NCBI GenBank assembly: GCA_958348225.1
Contig: CATVYG010000007.1
Coordinates: forward strand, 4,259 to 68,258
Source of the DNA: an uncultured Collinsella sp.
GTDB lineage: Bacteria > Actinomycetota > Coriobacteriia > Coriobacteriales > Coriobacteriaceae
Direction: 5' to 3'
DNA: 64,000 bases
In this document: piece by piece, positions 16,157 to 24,700 of the stretch
Numbering within the stretch: position 1 is the stretch's first letter
Layout: the number at the start of each line of letters is the position of its first letter
Notes under the pieces: model-generated
The model's database searches: none
Told to the model about the DNA's origin: nothing
Seen by the model: only the letters and a program-made list of their open reading frames with translations
Position numbers and translations under genes: made by a program

Positions 16157-17890
16157 CTACACCTCACCGAGCATGATCCAGGCAGAGCTGTCCTGCGCGA
16201 GCCTGCCGTCTGCAAGCGGTGATGGGGTGAGCAGGACCCTGCCCGCCGGCAGCTCCACGGGTGCTGCGCCGAAGTTCGTCACACACGCCCAGCCGTTGTC
16301 GCGGCGATAGGCGATGACGCCGCCCTCGGCGCCGTCGGCGCCATCCGCAAGACCGGTGCGCCCGTCAAGATCGAGCCACGCAAGATCGTTGGCGCACCCG
16401 CGCAGCTTGCGCCGCAGCCAGAGGGCGTCACGATAGAGCGCAAGCATCGATGTCGGGTCCGCTTCTTCCCTATCGGCAGCGTAATCGGAAAACCATGCAG
16501 GCTGCGGCAGATGGGGCGCCGCATCGGCGTCCGCCGGTGAAAACCCAAACGATCCGCCTTGCGCGGGATCGTCCGCCGCCACCCACGGCAGGGGCACGCG
16601 ACAGCCGTCGCGCCCCTTCTCGCTCTTCGGTCCGTGCGTATTGGTCGCAGTAGGATCTTCGAGTGCAGCCCACGGGATGTCAGCCACCTCAAAAAGGCCG
16701 AGCTCCTCACCCTGGTACACGTATGCCGAGCCCGGAAGCGCCAGCTCAAGCAAAAGGGCTGCCCGCGCGCGGCGCTCGCCGAGTTCACGGTCCTCGTCAT
16801 AAGACGACCCGTCACGTAAGAGCCAGTCGAGCGCAATCTGATGGTAGCGCGTCGCCTTGATTTGCGGCAGGGCATAACGTGTCGCCACGCGCGGCACGTC
16901 GTGGTTGGAGAGTACCCAGGTCGAGGCGGAATCGGATTCGACGGCTGCCTTCAAGCCCTTCTCGATTGCAGTGCGCATGTCATCATAGGTCCAAGTGGCC
17001 TTGGCAAACTCAAAGTTGAATGTCTGGCCAAGCTCGCTGGGACGCGCGTAGAGATACTGGCGCTCGGGCAACACCCACGCCTCGGCAACGGCACTGCGCG
17101 GCGGATTATAGCGGTCGAACACGCGGCGCCACTCGCGATAGATCTCGTGGACCTCATTGCGGTCCCACAGCGGATGGGTGCCGTCGTCAACCATGTCATC
17201 GCCCTCGGCGAGATGCCACCGGTCGAGGTCATCGCGGTCGAGATCCTTGGCGAGACCCTGCGCCACATCAATGCGAAAACCGTCGACGCCTCGATCGCTC
17301 CAAAACGCCAGGACGTCGCAAAAGAGCGCGTGAACCTCAGGGCATGACCAGTCAAAGTCCGGCTGCTCGGGCGTAAACATGTGCAGATACCACTGGCCGT
17401 CCGCAACACGCGTCCATGCGGGGCCGCCAAAGTTGGCATTCCAATTGGTGGGAGGCAGCTCGCCATGCTCGCCGCGACCATCGCGGAAGATATAACGGGC
17501 GCGCTCGGGCGATCCGGGGCCGGCGGCAAGAGCGGCTTCGAACCAGGGGTGCTGGTTGGATGAATGGTTGGGCACGATGTCGACGATGACCTTGATGCCG
17601 CGCGCGTGAGCCGCAGCGATCATGTCATCGAAGTCGTCAAGTGAGCCGAGACGTGGGTCGACATCGCAGTAGTCCGCAACATCATAGCCGCCATCGACAA
17701 GAGGCGATGGGTAAAACGGGCTCAGCCAGATGGCCTCGATACCCAGCCGCTCAAGATAGTCCATCTGCTGGGTAATGCCCGCGATATCGCCCAGACCCGA
17801 ACCAGTCGAATCCTTAAACGAACGCGGATAGATCTGATAGATCGCGGCATCAGACATCCATGAGCGCGAAGAGGACTTTTCTGTGGCCAT
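16157..17890 (-). CDS. GH13 alpha-glucosidase / oligo-1,6-glucosidase
   Basis: 577 aa. TIM-barrel GH13 enzyme: region I DIVPNHS (103-109), nucleophile Asp208 in DGFRIDVAQGL, acid/base Glu270 in AVAEAWVLP and transition-state Asp331 in LSNHDVPR. The start YQIYPRSFKDSTGSGLGDIAGI and the QHPWFEAAL block are typical of the alpha-glucosidase/oligo-1,6-glucosidase group (GH13_23/30-like). No signal peptide, so it would cut imported malto- or isomalto-oligosaccharides in the cytoplasm. The ATG at 17890 with AGGGAG upstream is preferred over longer in-frame options. No sugar transporter adjoins it; it sits between tRNA groups. Confidence 0.9.
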   Translation of the reverse strand: MATEKSSSRSWMSDAAIYQIYPRSFKDSTGSGLGDIAGITQQMDYLERLGIEAIWLSPFYPSPLVDGGYDVADYCDVDPRLGSLDDFDDMIAAAHARGIKVIVDIVPNHSSNQHPWFEAALAAGPGSPERARYIFRDGRGEHGELPPTNWNANFGGPAWTRVADGQWYLHMFTPEQPDFDWSCPEVHALFCDVLAFWSDRGVDGFRIDVAQGLAKDLDRDDLDRWHLAEGDDMVDDGTHPLWDRNEVHEIYREWRRVFDRYNPPRSAVAEAWVLPERQYLYARPSELGQTFNFEFAKATWTYDDMRTAIEKGLKAAVESDSASTWVLSNHDVPRVATRYALPQIKATRYHQIALDWLLRDGSSYDEDRELGERRARAALLLELALPGSAYVYQGEELGLFEVADIPWAALEDPTATNTHGPKSEKGRDGCRVPLPWVAADDPAQGGSFGFSPADADAAPHLPQPAWFSDYAADREEADPTSMLALYRDALWLRRKLRGCANDLAWLDLDGRTGLADGADGAEGGVIAYRRDNGWACVTNFGAAPVELPAGRVLLTPSPLADGRLAQDSSAWIMLGEV

Positions 17891-17987
17891 GGGGTGTGTC
17901 TCCCTTGCAACGAGGTTTTGCGAGATGCCCACGATGATACGCCCAAAGCTGACATCCGCGGCAAACAACGCAACAGCCACGTCCCAA

Positions 17988-18273
17988 AACGCTCGCTCCC
18001 TCTCGGGTTCGAGCCCAGGCGATGGATACGAAAAAGCCCGGCTACCGTAGTAGTCGGGCTGTTGCGCTTGGAGCGGACAACGGGGCGTCCGCGTATCCGC
18101 TTCGCGGATCCGCACCGGCTTCGGCCGCCTACCGGCGACCTCGCCAGCTCGCTACAAACGCTCCGCGTTTGCTTAACGCTCGCTCCCTCTCGGGTTCGAG
18201 CCCAGGCGATGGATACGAAAAAGCCCGGCTACCGTAGTAGTCGGGCTGTTGCGCCTGGAGCGGACAACGGGGC
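17988..18273. repeat. 99-bp direct repeat with truncated tRNA-Gly 3' end
   Basis: 17988-18086 and 18175-18273 match over 99 bases with one difference (18068 T, 18255 C). Each copy holds the tRNA-Gly terminator (18035-18060; 18222-18247) and the first 18 bases of the minus-strand tRNA-Gly 3' end (18069-18086 in copy 1). In copy 2 the tRNA continues intact; in copy 1 it breaks off at 18086. The 88 bases between the copies are rich in short palindromes and encode nothing evident. Confidence 0.85.
18215..18247 (-). terminator. terminator of the tRNA-Gly/Cys/Gly group
   Basis: Stem AGCCCGGCTAC (18222-18232) with GTAGTCGGGCT (18237-18247), one G-U pair, then UUUUU on the minus strand. It lies 8 bases past the tRNA-Gly CCA end. 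An identical hairpin is at 18035-18060 in the duplicated copy. Confidence 0.85.
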
Positions 18274-18331
18274 TCGAACCCGCGACCCCAACCTTGGCAA
18301 GGTTGTGCTCTACCAACTGAGCCATGTCCGC
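18256..18331 (-). tRNA. tRNA-Gly (anticodon GCC), copy 2
   Basis: Same body as copies 1 and 3: acceptor GCGGACA/TGTCCGC, anticodon loop TTGCCAA, CCA encoded. Its 3' end is inside the 99-bp direct repeat. Confidence 0.95.
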
Positions 18332-18373
18332 ATATGTAAAACAAAACGGGCGCCGGAGCGCCCGGATGTTGCC

Positions 18374-18447
18374 TGGAGGCGAAGCCCGGATTCGAACCGG
18401 GGGTAAAGGCTTTGCAGGCCTCTGCCTTACCACTTGGCCACTTCGCC
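18374..18447 (-). tRNA. tRNA-Cys (anticodon GCA)
   Basis: Acceptor GGCGAAG/CTTCGCC, anticodon stem GAGGC/GCCTT (one G-U) with loop CTGCAAA, T arm CCCGG-TTCGAAT-CCGGG, CCA encoded. Confidence 0.94.
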
Positions 18448-18480
18448 AAAAAAGACCGCCTAAACGGTCCGAAAATGCAA

Positions 18481-18556
18481 TGGAGCGGACAACGGGGCTC
18501 GAACCCGCGACCCCAACCTTGGCAAGGTTGTGCTCTACCAACTGAGCCATGTCCGC
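18481..18556 (-). tRNA. tRNA-Gly (anticodon GCC), copy 3
   Basis: Identical in the tRNA body to the two other glycine genes; first gene of the Gly-Cys-Gly group. CCA encoded. Confidence 0.95.
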
Positions 18557-18661
18557 TTGCGGGTTATTAATTTACGCGAGTTATCCAAAAGACGCAAGTA
18601 CTTTTTTCAAAAAAGTTGCTCAAAGCAAGTTCACGCAGGGAAATCATGTCAACCCAAGGCG

Positions 18662-19408
18662 CTAAGCGCACGATTCCAATGCCGGGCTAAACAGCTTCAC
18701 CATCCGAACGCGCGTGCCGACGCCATCCGTACGACGGGCAACTTCCACATTATCGACGAGCATGCGCATAAGTTTGATACCGCGCCCGCGTTCCTCGGAT
18801 GCCACCGGCTCGCTCGCCCCATCGATAGAATAGCCAGCGCCCCGATCAAGCACCTCGAGCACAACACGGTCCCCATAGGCCTGAACCGTCAGGATGCACC
18901 CAACACCGCCCGCATGGTCATACGCGTTACCCAATGCCTCCCCCAGCGCCAATGCGACGTCATAACGCTCATCACGCCTCAGGGGAAGCGATTCGAGAAG
19001 CTCGGCCACACGGTGCCGATAATACGGGAGGTTCTCTATGCCTCGCCGCACTTCGACGCTCTTGCTCCATCGTGGCAACTCTCCCACCGGAATGGCGGGA
19101 ATCGACTCACGCGCCGGACCCGCAACATGAAGGATGTCGACAAGTCGGGCAATCTCCAAAAAGCGAATGACCTCATCGGAGGCGTTAACGAGCGAAAGCA
19201 GGCCCTCTCGTCTCATGAGCTCTCTGGCACGTGTAAGCAAAAACGCCAAACCCGTCGAGTCGATAAAGCTCACGGCTTGGCAATTGATGACAACACGACG
19301 CACGCCCCGGTCGATCAGATTATCCAACCGTGGGCGCAGCACGGACACCGAGGCGATGTCGACATCACCCGGTGGCGTCAAAACCGCTATGTCATTCCAC
19401 TCATTCAT
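18662..19408 (-). CDS. STAS - serine-kinase (HATPase) fusion, RsbV/RsbW-like
   Basis: 248 aa. Residues 1-105 are a STAS domain (anti-sigma-factor antagonist), with the phosphorylatable serine Ser51 in VSFIDSTGLAFLL. Residues about 125-245 are a GHKL ATPase of the RsbW/SpoIIAB type: N box ALGEALGNAYDHA (Glu157, Asn161, His165), DRGAGYS and GRGIKLM. Antagonist and kinase are usually separate proteins; here they are fused. The phosphatase gene ends 81 bases upstream on the same strand. ATG 19408 has GGGGAA upstream; a TTG at 19426 is an alternative. No sigma factor gene is in the window. Confidence 0.85.
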   Translation of the reverse strand: MNEWNDIAVLTPPGDVDIASVSVLRPRLDNLIDRGVRRVVINCQAVSFIDSTGLAFLLTRARELMRREGLLSLVNASDEVIRFLEIARLVDILHVAGPARESIPAIPVGELPRWSKSVEVRRGIENLPYYRHRVAELLESLPLRRDERYDVALALGEALGNAYDHAGGVGCILTVQAYGDRVVLEVLDRGAGYSIDGASEPVASEERGRGIKLMRMLVDNVEVARRTDGVGTRVRMVKLFSPALESCA

Positions 19409-19489
19409 ACGACCATGGTTCCCCAAAAGGGCTCGCTCGATGCATACGTATCCGTAACTGCGAAGATTTTGCCCGTCGAGCGTCGCGGT

Positions 19490-21835
19490 CTACGATCGAC
19501 CTCGTAAAAATTCAAGGGAGACCAGCGCGATGTCATCGTCCAACGCCGACTCGGTAAAGCGGTCAAGCTCGCCCAAGACCTTACCGCAGATTCCCGATAC
19601 GCCCTCACCCGAGACAGAGAGCAGAAGGTCACGAAGGCGCTGCTCGCCAAAGAAAGCACCCGAGCGATCACGTGCTTCGATTGTTCCGTCGGTATACATA
19701 AATAGCATGTCACCAGGAGCGAACGTAAACACGCCCGTCTCGTACACCATGCTCTCAAAGGCACCGATCACACCCGATTGGCACCCAAGGAGCTCCACTT
19801 CTCCCCCGCAGGTCTCACCGCCGCCAAGCGGCGTCGACGAGGGTCTAATGACCATAGTGGGAGGATGCCCCGCAGAGCAATAGGTAGCGCGACCCGCTTT
19901 AAGATCAATCTTGGCGATAAACACCGTCACAAACGTCTCGACCCTCGAAAAGCCCATGAGCATGCTATTGAGCGAGCGGGCCATGCGGGCGGGCCCCGCA
20001 CCCTCCCAGGCATAGGCCGTCAATGCCGTCTTGACGAGTGCTGACATTGACGCCGCCTCGATTCCTTTGCCGGATACATCGCCCAAAATCATTACGGCGC
20101 AATCGTCGGGAAGACGGACAAGCGTATAAAAGTCGCCGCCGACTAACGCCGAATTCGTTGCCGAAAGGTATACCGAATCGGTCGCGATACCCGGAACGTC
20201 ACCAAGCGAATTTCTCATGCCAATCTGAAGCGTCTGAGCAATATGACGTTCTTCGCGCTTTTGAGACTCACCCTCGTAGATCAGCTCAAAGTCGTGCGCC
20301 AAGTGTACCAAGTAGTCATATTCAAGGTCATCAATCGGCTCTTGACTACCGTCACGAAGCAGCAGCGCGCGCGTCGTCGGGCCCTTCGCAACAGAAGCAG
20401 GAACAATCGCGTCGTTGCTGTGCTTGCCATCACCCTCAGAGCGCGGGCGCCCCGCCTCGATGCCGGTGTCGACGTAGAGGCCCTGGCAAGGCAGACCATG
20501 CGCCCTAAGCCAGCCTCCCATAGGCATCGATTCGTCAACGCGAGTTATACGGACGTGTTTAAGATCCTCGGCACTCGTGCCGCCCAAAACAGACGCCTCA
20601 AAGCCATCAGGGCCAGCCCCCAAACGTGCCGCCGGCGCCGTCGTGGAAAAGAAAAGCTTCTCGGGATCGTCCGGCAAAGCAACGCGACTGCCGCCTTCAA
20701 AATCTATGACATAGGAGTCCAAACTAGCATCATACTCAACAGGGCAAAAATGGCAGTTGAGCATATTGCAGATCTCGGACGATACAGCCTGGGTAGCCGC
20801 GGCGGAATCGTCTAGAAAGGTAAACAACTCATCACGTAAGACATTGAGCGAGCGGCCAAGCTCGGCCGTGCGACGAGAGCGAAGGCTCGATGCCATGCCG
20901 ACCAGCTGGATAGACAGGTAATCACAAATGACCTCGAGTACGTTAACGTCATAGGCGAGCGGTGCCTGAGGGCGCTTCCAACCAACTTCCAGCACGCCAA
21001 GGATCTGCGTACCGTAAAAAACGGGAAGACAGATCTCGCTGCGGTACGGGGGCATATCCTGCACGCGCAGCAGGTGCTTAGAACGATTGTCCAGGTCCAT
21101 GAACATACCGGAGGCGGCTCTATCGCCCTCAAGGTCCTGTTGAATCGACAAGCGACAGGCGCGCGACTCGCGAAGAACATACGTCGGAATGCCAGCGCCA
21201 TAGGGCAAAAACTCGGGCAGGTAGCTGTCGTGCAGCTCCTTGGAAACACCGCGAAGCTTAAAACCGCCGCTCTCAGAAAAATAGATAGCGGCACCCGAAG
21301 CATCGAGCGTTCCTACAAGCTGGTTCAAAACGGTATCTAACAAACTAGGCAGCTCGTCGGAGCCCACCGTGCTCATAATGACCGACAATGTACCCGAGAG
21401 ACGCTTATTCGCCACTCTAAGCTCCGAAAGCGCACGCTTGAGCTGGCGGTCGTGCGAATACTGCTCTTCGATGCTATGAAGTGCCACCAGAACACGCGGC
21501 GCACGGCGTCCAAAGATGCGAGGCGGTGTAACCGAGCCGGCACAAACCAAGACGGGGATGAAGGAGCCGTCGCTCAGCTTGAGCATCAACTCGCTCTTTG
21601 TTCCATTGGTCTCAAAAGGAAGCCGATGCTCTGTCGCGCGTTCAAATGCCGACGAGTACAGGAGGTCTTTAACATCTCCGTCGATCACATCGGAACGTTC
21701 CTCGCACATCAAACCAAGTAAGCGATTATTCACATGCAGAATGGTTCCGTCGAGCTCGCAGATGATGACAGCATCGCTCGTGATCTCGACCAATTGGGCA
21801 ACGTCTGCCCACTCATTGCGCTCAAGCGTTTCCAT
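19490..21835 (-). CDS. PAS-GAF-SpoIIE (PP2C) serine phosphatase, RsbU-like
   Basis: 781 aa. Residues about 8-125 are a PAS domain (ITSDAVIICELDGTILHVNNR), then a short coiled coil (about 130-150), a GAF domain (about 155-320), a second sensor-like region (about 330-450) with the cysteine pair of CHFCPVEY, and the SpoIIE-type PP2C domain at about 550-781 with all metal motifs: GGDFY, GDVSGKG, SAGHPP, YTDGTIEAR and DDDIAL. It would dephosphorylate a STAS protein in response to signals at PAS/GAF, releasing a sigma factor or other target. ATG 21835 with GAGG upstream is preferred over a GTG at 21847. Confidence 0.9.
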   Translation of the reverse strand: METLERNEWADVAQLVEITSDAVIICELDGTILHVNNRLLGLMCEERSDVIDGDVKDLLYSSAFERATEHRLPFETNGTKSELMLKLSDGSFIPVLVCAGSVTPPRIFGRRAPRVLVALHSIEEQYSHDRQLKRALSELRVANKRLSGTLSVIMSTVGSDELPSLLDTVLNQLVGTLDASGAAIYFSESGGFKLRGVSKELHDSYLPEFLPYGAGIPTYVLRESRACRLSIQQDLEGDRAASGMFMDLDNRSKHLLRVQDMPPYRSEICLPVFYGTQILGVLEVGWKRPQAPLAYDVNVLEVICDYLSIQLVGMASSLRSRRTAELGRSLNVLRDELFTFLDDSAAATQAVSSEICNMLNCHFCPVEYDASLDSYVIDFEGGSRVALPDDPEKLFFSTTAPAARLGAGPDGFEASVLGGTSAEDLKHVRITRVDESMPMGGWLRAHGLPCQGLYVDTGIEAGRPRSEGDGKHSNDAIVPASVAKGPTTRALLLRDGSQEPIDDLEYDYLVHLAHDFELIYEGESQKREERHIAQTLQIGMRNSLGDVPGIATDSVYLSATNSALVGGDFYTLVRLPDDCAVMILGDVSGKGIEAASMSALVKTALTAYAWEGAGPARMARSLNSMLMGFSRVETFVTVFIAKIDLKAGRATYCSAGHPPTMVIRPSSTPLGGGETCGGEVELLGCQSGVIGAFESMVYETGVFTFAPGDMLFMYTDGTIEARDRSGAFFGEQRLRDLLLSVSGEGVSGICGKVLGELDRFTESALDDDIALVSLEFLRGRS

Positions 21836-21861
21836 CGTGAACCTCACCGTCTATCGGTAAC

Positions 21862-21884
21862 AAAAAAGCCTCCGAAGAGGCTTC
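21862..21884 (-). terminator. terminator of tRNA-Leu
   Basis: AAGCCTC-CGAA-GAGGCTT with UUUUUU on the minus strand, 11 bases past the tRNA CCA end. Confidence 0.85.
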
Positions 21885-21894
21885 TCAAATGCGA

Positions 21895-21984
21895 TGGTGT
21901 CGGAGGCGGGACTTGAACCCGCATGACCAAAAAGCGGTCACTAGCACCTCAAGCTAGCGCGTCTGCCAATTCCGCCACTCCGAC
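21895..21984 (-). tRNA. tRNA-Leu (anticodon GAG)
   Basis: Class II tRNA with a long variable arm (TGACCGCTTTTTGGTCA). Acceptor GTCGGAG/CTCCGAC, anticodon stem CTAGC/GCTAG with loop TTGAGGT, ACCA encoded. Confidence 0.95.
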
Positions 21985-22051
21985 ATGCTATGTTGTTGAG
22001 TCGCGGTTCGTTTTGTTGGACCCGCGCGTTCAACGAGGAAGATAATAACCT

Positions 22052-22289
22052 ATGTTTTGAGAACTGTGCAAGCACTTTTTTGAAAAAAGTTTACGAATTT
22101 GTAAATGCGCAGGTAGATTCGTGTATCCGGCCCCGAATCGCACATGCCCCCCGGCGCGCCGGGGGGCATGTGCTATATATGGCCGCGCCTGTGGTGCTCA
22201 AAAATAGCGCCCCCCCGGGGGAAGGCGCCGGGAGGCAACACCGATTCGGGGCCTGCAAATACGTACTCCATGCACAGTTCTCAAACATG
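22052..22289. repeat. nested palindromic element with perfect 32-bp palindrome
   Basis: Outer arms TTTGAGAACTGTGCA (22056-22070) and complement (22271-22285); middle arms GGCCCCGAATCG (22129-22140) and complement (22242-22253); centre 22141-22172 is a perfect 32-base palindrome (16 + 16, no loop). The arms are placed symmetrically, so the whole 230 bases could fold as one long branched hairpin. Confidence 0.75.
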
Positions 22290-22435
22290 TTCTGGAGGCT
22301 GATGCAAATTTGGCGGCTCGGCTTTGCCGAGCCCTTATACGGGGAGGCCGGAGCCAACGCTCCGGCCTCACTCAATTTCTTATTAGATTAAGTGAGCGAT
22401 CAGGGAATCGCACTCTCCCTGCCGAGTTACCGCAG

Positions 22436-22562
22436 GGCCCGCCCTGAAGTTACTTTTCAGAACATTCCGCAGGACGCAAGAAACCCCCGCCGCACGAAGT
22501 GCGTAGCGGGGGTTTCTTGCATGTCCGAGGACGTTCTGAAAAGTAACTTCAGGGCGGGGCCG
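22436..22562. repeat. giant nested hairpin at the end of the opp operon
   Basis: Three coaxial stems: 24 bases perfect (22440-22463 with 22533-22556), 15 bases perfect (22476-22490 with 22506-22520), and CGCAC-GAA-GTGCG at the tip; the outer ends add GGCC pairs. It starts 16 bases past the oppF stop codon and could terminate it, but no U-run follows. Confidence 0.8.
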
Positions 22563-22577
22563 GACGAGTACAACCGA

Positions 22578-23606
22578 CTAGAGGTCGATGTGCGATTCCT
22601 TGATCGGGAACGGCTCCGCGAAGTGGCAGGCGCAGCAGTGACCCGGTGCGACCTCCTTAAGCTCGGGAAGCTTCTCAGAGCAGATACCCTGCGCGATCGG
22701 GCAACGGGTGTGGAAACGGCAACCGGTCGGCGGATCCAGCGGTGACGGCGGATCGCCGGCAAGGATGATGCGCTTACGGGTCTTCTGGATATCCGGATCG
22801 GGAACCGGCACAGCAGACAACAGCGACTGCGTGTACGGATGATGAGGCTCGCTATAGAGCGTCTTCCAGTCCGAAACCTCGACCATCTTGCCCAGATACA
22901 TAACGGCAACGCGATCGGAGATGTGCTGCACGACGGACAGGTCGTGGGCGATAAACAGATACGCGGTACCGAACTTGTCCTGCAGTTCCTTGAGCAAGTT
23001 CAAAACCTGGGCCTGAATGGACACATCCAGAGCGGAAACCGGCTCGTCGCAGATAATCAGCTTGGGCTTCAGCGCAAAAGCGCGGGCAATGCCGACACGC
23101 TGACGCTGGCCGCCCGAGAACTCATGCGGATAGCGGTTGATGTGCTCGGGGTTGAGTCCGACGACGTCGAGAAGCTCGCGAACACGCTCGATGCGCTCCT
23201 CCTTGGTACCCACGCCGTGAATGGTCATGGGCTCGGAAACGATCTCGCCGATGGTCATACGAGGATTCAGCGAAGCATAGGGATCCTGGAAGATGAACTG
23301 CATCTCGCGACGCATGTCCTTGATCTCATGCTTGCTCATCTCGGCAACGTCTTTGCCCTGGAAGAACACCTTACCGGCAGTCGGCTTGGTCAGACGCATG
23401 ATGGTGCGGCCCGTCGTGGACTTCCCGCAACCAGACTCGCCAACCAGACCAAAGGTCTCGCCAGGATAAATCTCAAAAGAGATGTCATTTACAGCAGAGA
23501 CGACGCGCTTGGAAAAACGCTTGGCGAACATGCCGGACTCTGCGGGGAACTCCTTGGAAAGGTGCTCGACCTTCAGCAGCGGAGTACGCTCGTTATTGTC
23601 TGCCAT
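22578..23606 (-). CDS. oppF: oligopeptide ABC transporter ATPase (OppF/DppF type)
   Basis: 342 aa. Walker A GESGCGKST, signature FSGGQRQRVGIARA, Walker B LIICDEPVSALD, H-loop FIAHDLS, and the C-terminal oligopeptide-transporter domain with GCRFHTRCP and two further Cys (about 290-330), which in this family can hold an Fe-S cluster. The GAGG ribosome site lies within the oppD end, and the start directly follows its stop. Last gene of oppABCDF; couples ATP hydrolysis to peptide import with OppD. Confidence 0.93.
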   Translation of the reverse strand: MADNNERTPLLKVEHLSKEFPAESGMFAKRFSKRVVSAVNDISFEIYPGETFGLVGESGCGKSTTGRTIMRLTKPTAGKVFFQGKDVAEMSKHEIKDMRREMQFIFQDPYASLNPRMTIGEIVSEPMTIHGVGTKEERIERVRELLDVVGLNPEHINRYPHEFSGGQRQRVGIARAFALKPKLIICDEPVSALDVSIQAQVLNLLKELQDKFGTAYLFIAHDLSVVQHISDRVAVMYLGKMVEVSDWKTLYSEPHHPYTQSLLSAVPVPDPDIQKTRKRIILAGDPPSPLDPPTGCRFHTRCPIAQGICSEKLPELKEVAPGHCCACHFAEPFPIKESHIDL

Positions 23607-24698
23607 TTACGCCTCGCCTCCCTTCTTGGAATCCTTGCGCGTACGGGACGTATCAGGAGCGTTCTTGAGGAACTCGGAGTCACCGGAATAATGGCACGCA
23701 GAATAGTGGCCGGACTCGGTGACAACGCGCTCGGGGCGCTGCTTGCGGCACTTATCGGTCGCATAGGGGCAACGAGGCGAGAACACGCAGCCCTCGGGCA
23801 GGTTCATGAGCGAAGGCGGGTTACCGTGAATCGGCGTAAGCGGCTTCTTCTCATCGATGGCCTGCTCCGGGATGGAGCGGATAAGGCCCCAGGTGTAGGG
23901 GTGACGGCTCTCGTAGAAGATTTCCTCAGCAGTACCGAACTCGACGGGACGGCCGGCGTACATAACCATGATCTTGTCGGCCATATCGGCGACAACACCC
24001 AGGTCATGGGTAATCATGATGATGGCGTTGCCGTTCTTCTCCTGCATTTCCTGCATAAGCTCAATAATCTGAGCCTGAATGGTAACGTCCAGGGCAGTCG
24101 TGGGCTCGTCGGCAATCAGAATATCGGGATCGCAGGCAAGAGCCATAGCAATCATGACGCGCTGACGCATACCGCCAGAGAACTGGTGCGGATACTCATT
24201 GACGCGCTTCTCGGGCTCAGGAATGCCAACGAGGTCCAAAAGCTCGGTGGCGCGCTTGAGCGCCTCCTGCTTGGAGTAGCCACGGTGCAGACGAAGCCCC
24301 TCGCCCACCTGCTTGCCGATCTTGTAGACCGGGTTCAAGGAGGTCATAGGATCCTGGAAGATCATCGCGATGTCGTTACCGCGAATGTGCTGCATCTCTT
24401 CCTCGGTCATCTCGAGGATGGAGCGGCCGCGATAGCGAACATCACCGCCCTCGATCTTTCCCGGAGGCATCGAGATAAGGCCCATAATGGTCATGGCGGT
24501 CACGGACTTACCGGAGCCGGACTCACCGACGACGCCCAGGGTTTCGCCACGATCGAGCGTGTAGGAGACACCGTCGACAGCGCGAACGACGCCATCCTCG
24601 GTGTGGAAATACATCTTAAGGTCGTCGACCTCGAGCAGATGCTGGCCCTCGGGAACCGGCTGGTCCTTCAGGTCCACATAGTTCTTGTTCTTCTTCAT
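23607..24698 (-). CDS. oppD: oligopeptide ABC transporter ATPase (OppD/DppD type)
   Basis: 363 aa. Walker A GESGSGKSV, signature FSGGMRQRVMIAMA, Walker B ILIADEPTTALD, H-loop MITHDLG, and the C-terminal oligo-HPY region (GCVFSPRCPYATDKC) with the family cysteines. It forms the heterodimeric motor with OppF. Starts 2 bases from the end of oppC. Confidence 0.93.
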   Translation of the reverse strand: MKKNKNYVDLKDQPVPEGQHLLEVDDLKMYFHTEDGVVRAVDGVSYTLDRGETLGVVGESGSGKSVTAMTIMGLISMPPGKIEGGDVRYRGRSILEMTEEEMQHIRGNDIAMIFQDPMTSLNPVYKIGKQVGEGLRLHRGYSKQEALKRATELLDLVGIPEPEKRVNEYPHQFSGGMRQRVMIAMALACDPDILIADEPTTALDVTIQAQIIELMQEMQEKNGNAIIMITHDLGVVADMADKIMVMYAGRPVEFGTAEEIFYESRHPYTWGLIRSIPEQAIDEKKPLTPIHGNPPSLMNLPEGCVFSPRCPYATDKCRKQRPERVVTESGHYSACHYSGDSEFLKNAPDTSRTRKDSKKGGEA

Positions 24699-24700
24699 CC

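Larger units (their letters stand above)
21985..22577. other. gene-free region of nested inverted repeats
   Basis: 593 bases with no credible gene. It holds three separate structures: a nested element at 22052-22289, two compact hairpins (GGCTCGGC-TTT-GCCGAGCC at 22315-22333; GAGGCCGGAGC-CAAC-complement at 22344-22369), and a giant hairpin at 22436-22562. Confidence 0.8.

Noticed and set aside
17988..18273. A CRISPR-like pair of repeats
   Set aside because: Only two copies of 99 bases, each containing a tRNA fragment and its terminator; no spacer series and no cas genes.
22091..22391. Short open frames within 21985-22577
   Set aside because: They cross palindromes and show repetitive Pro/Ala composition with no ribosome site.
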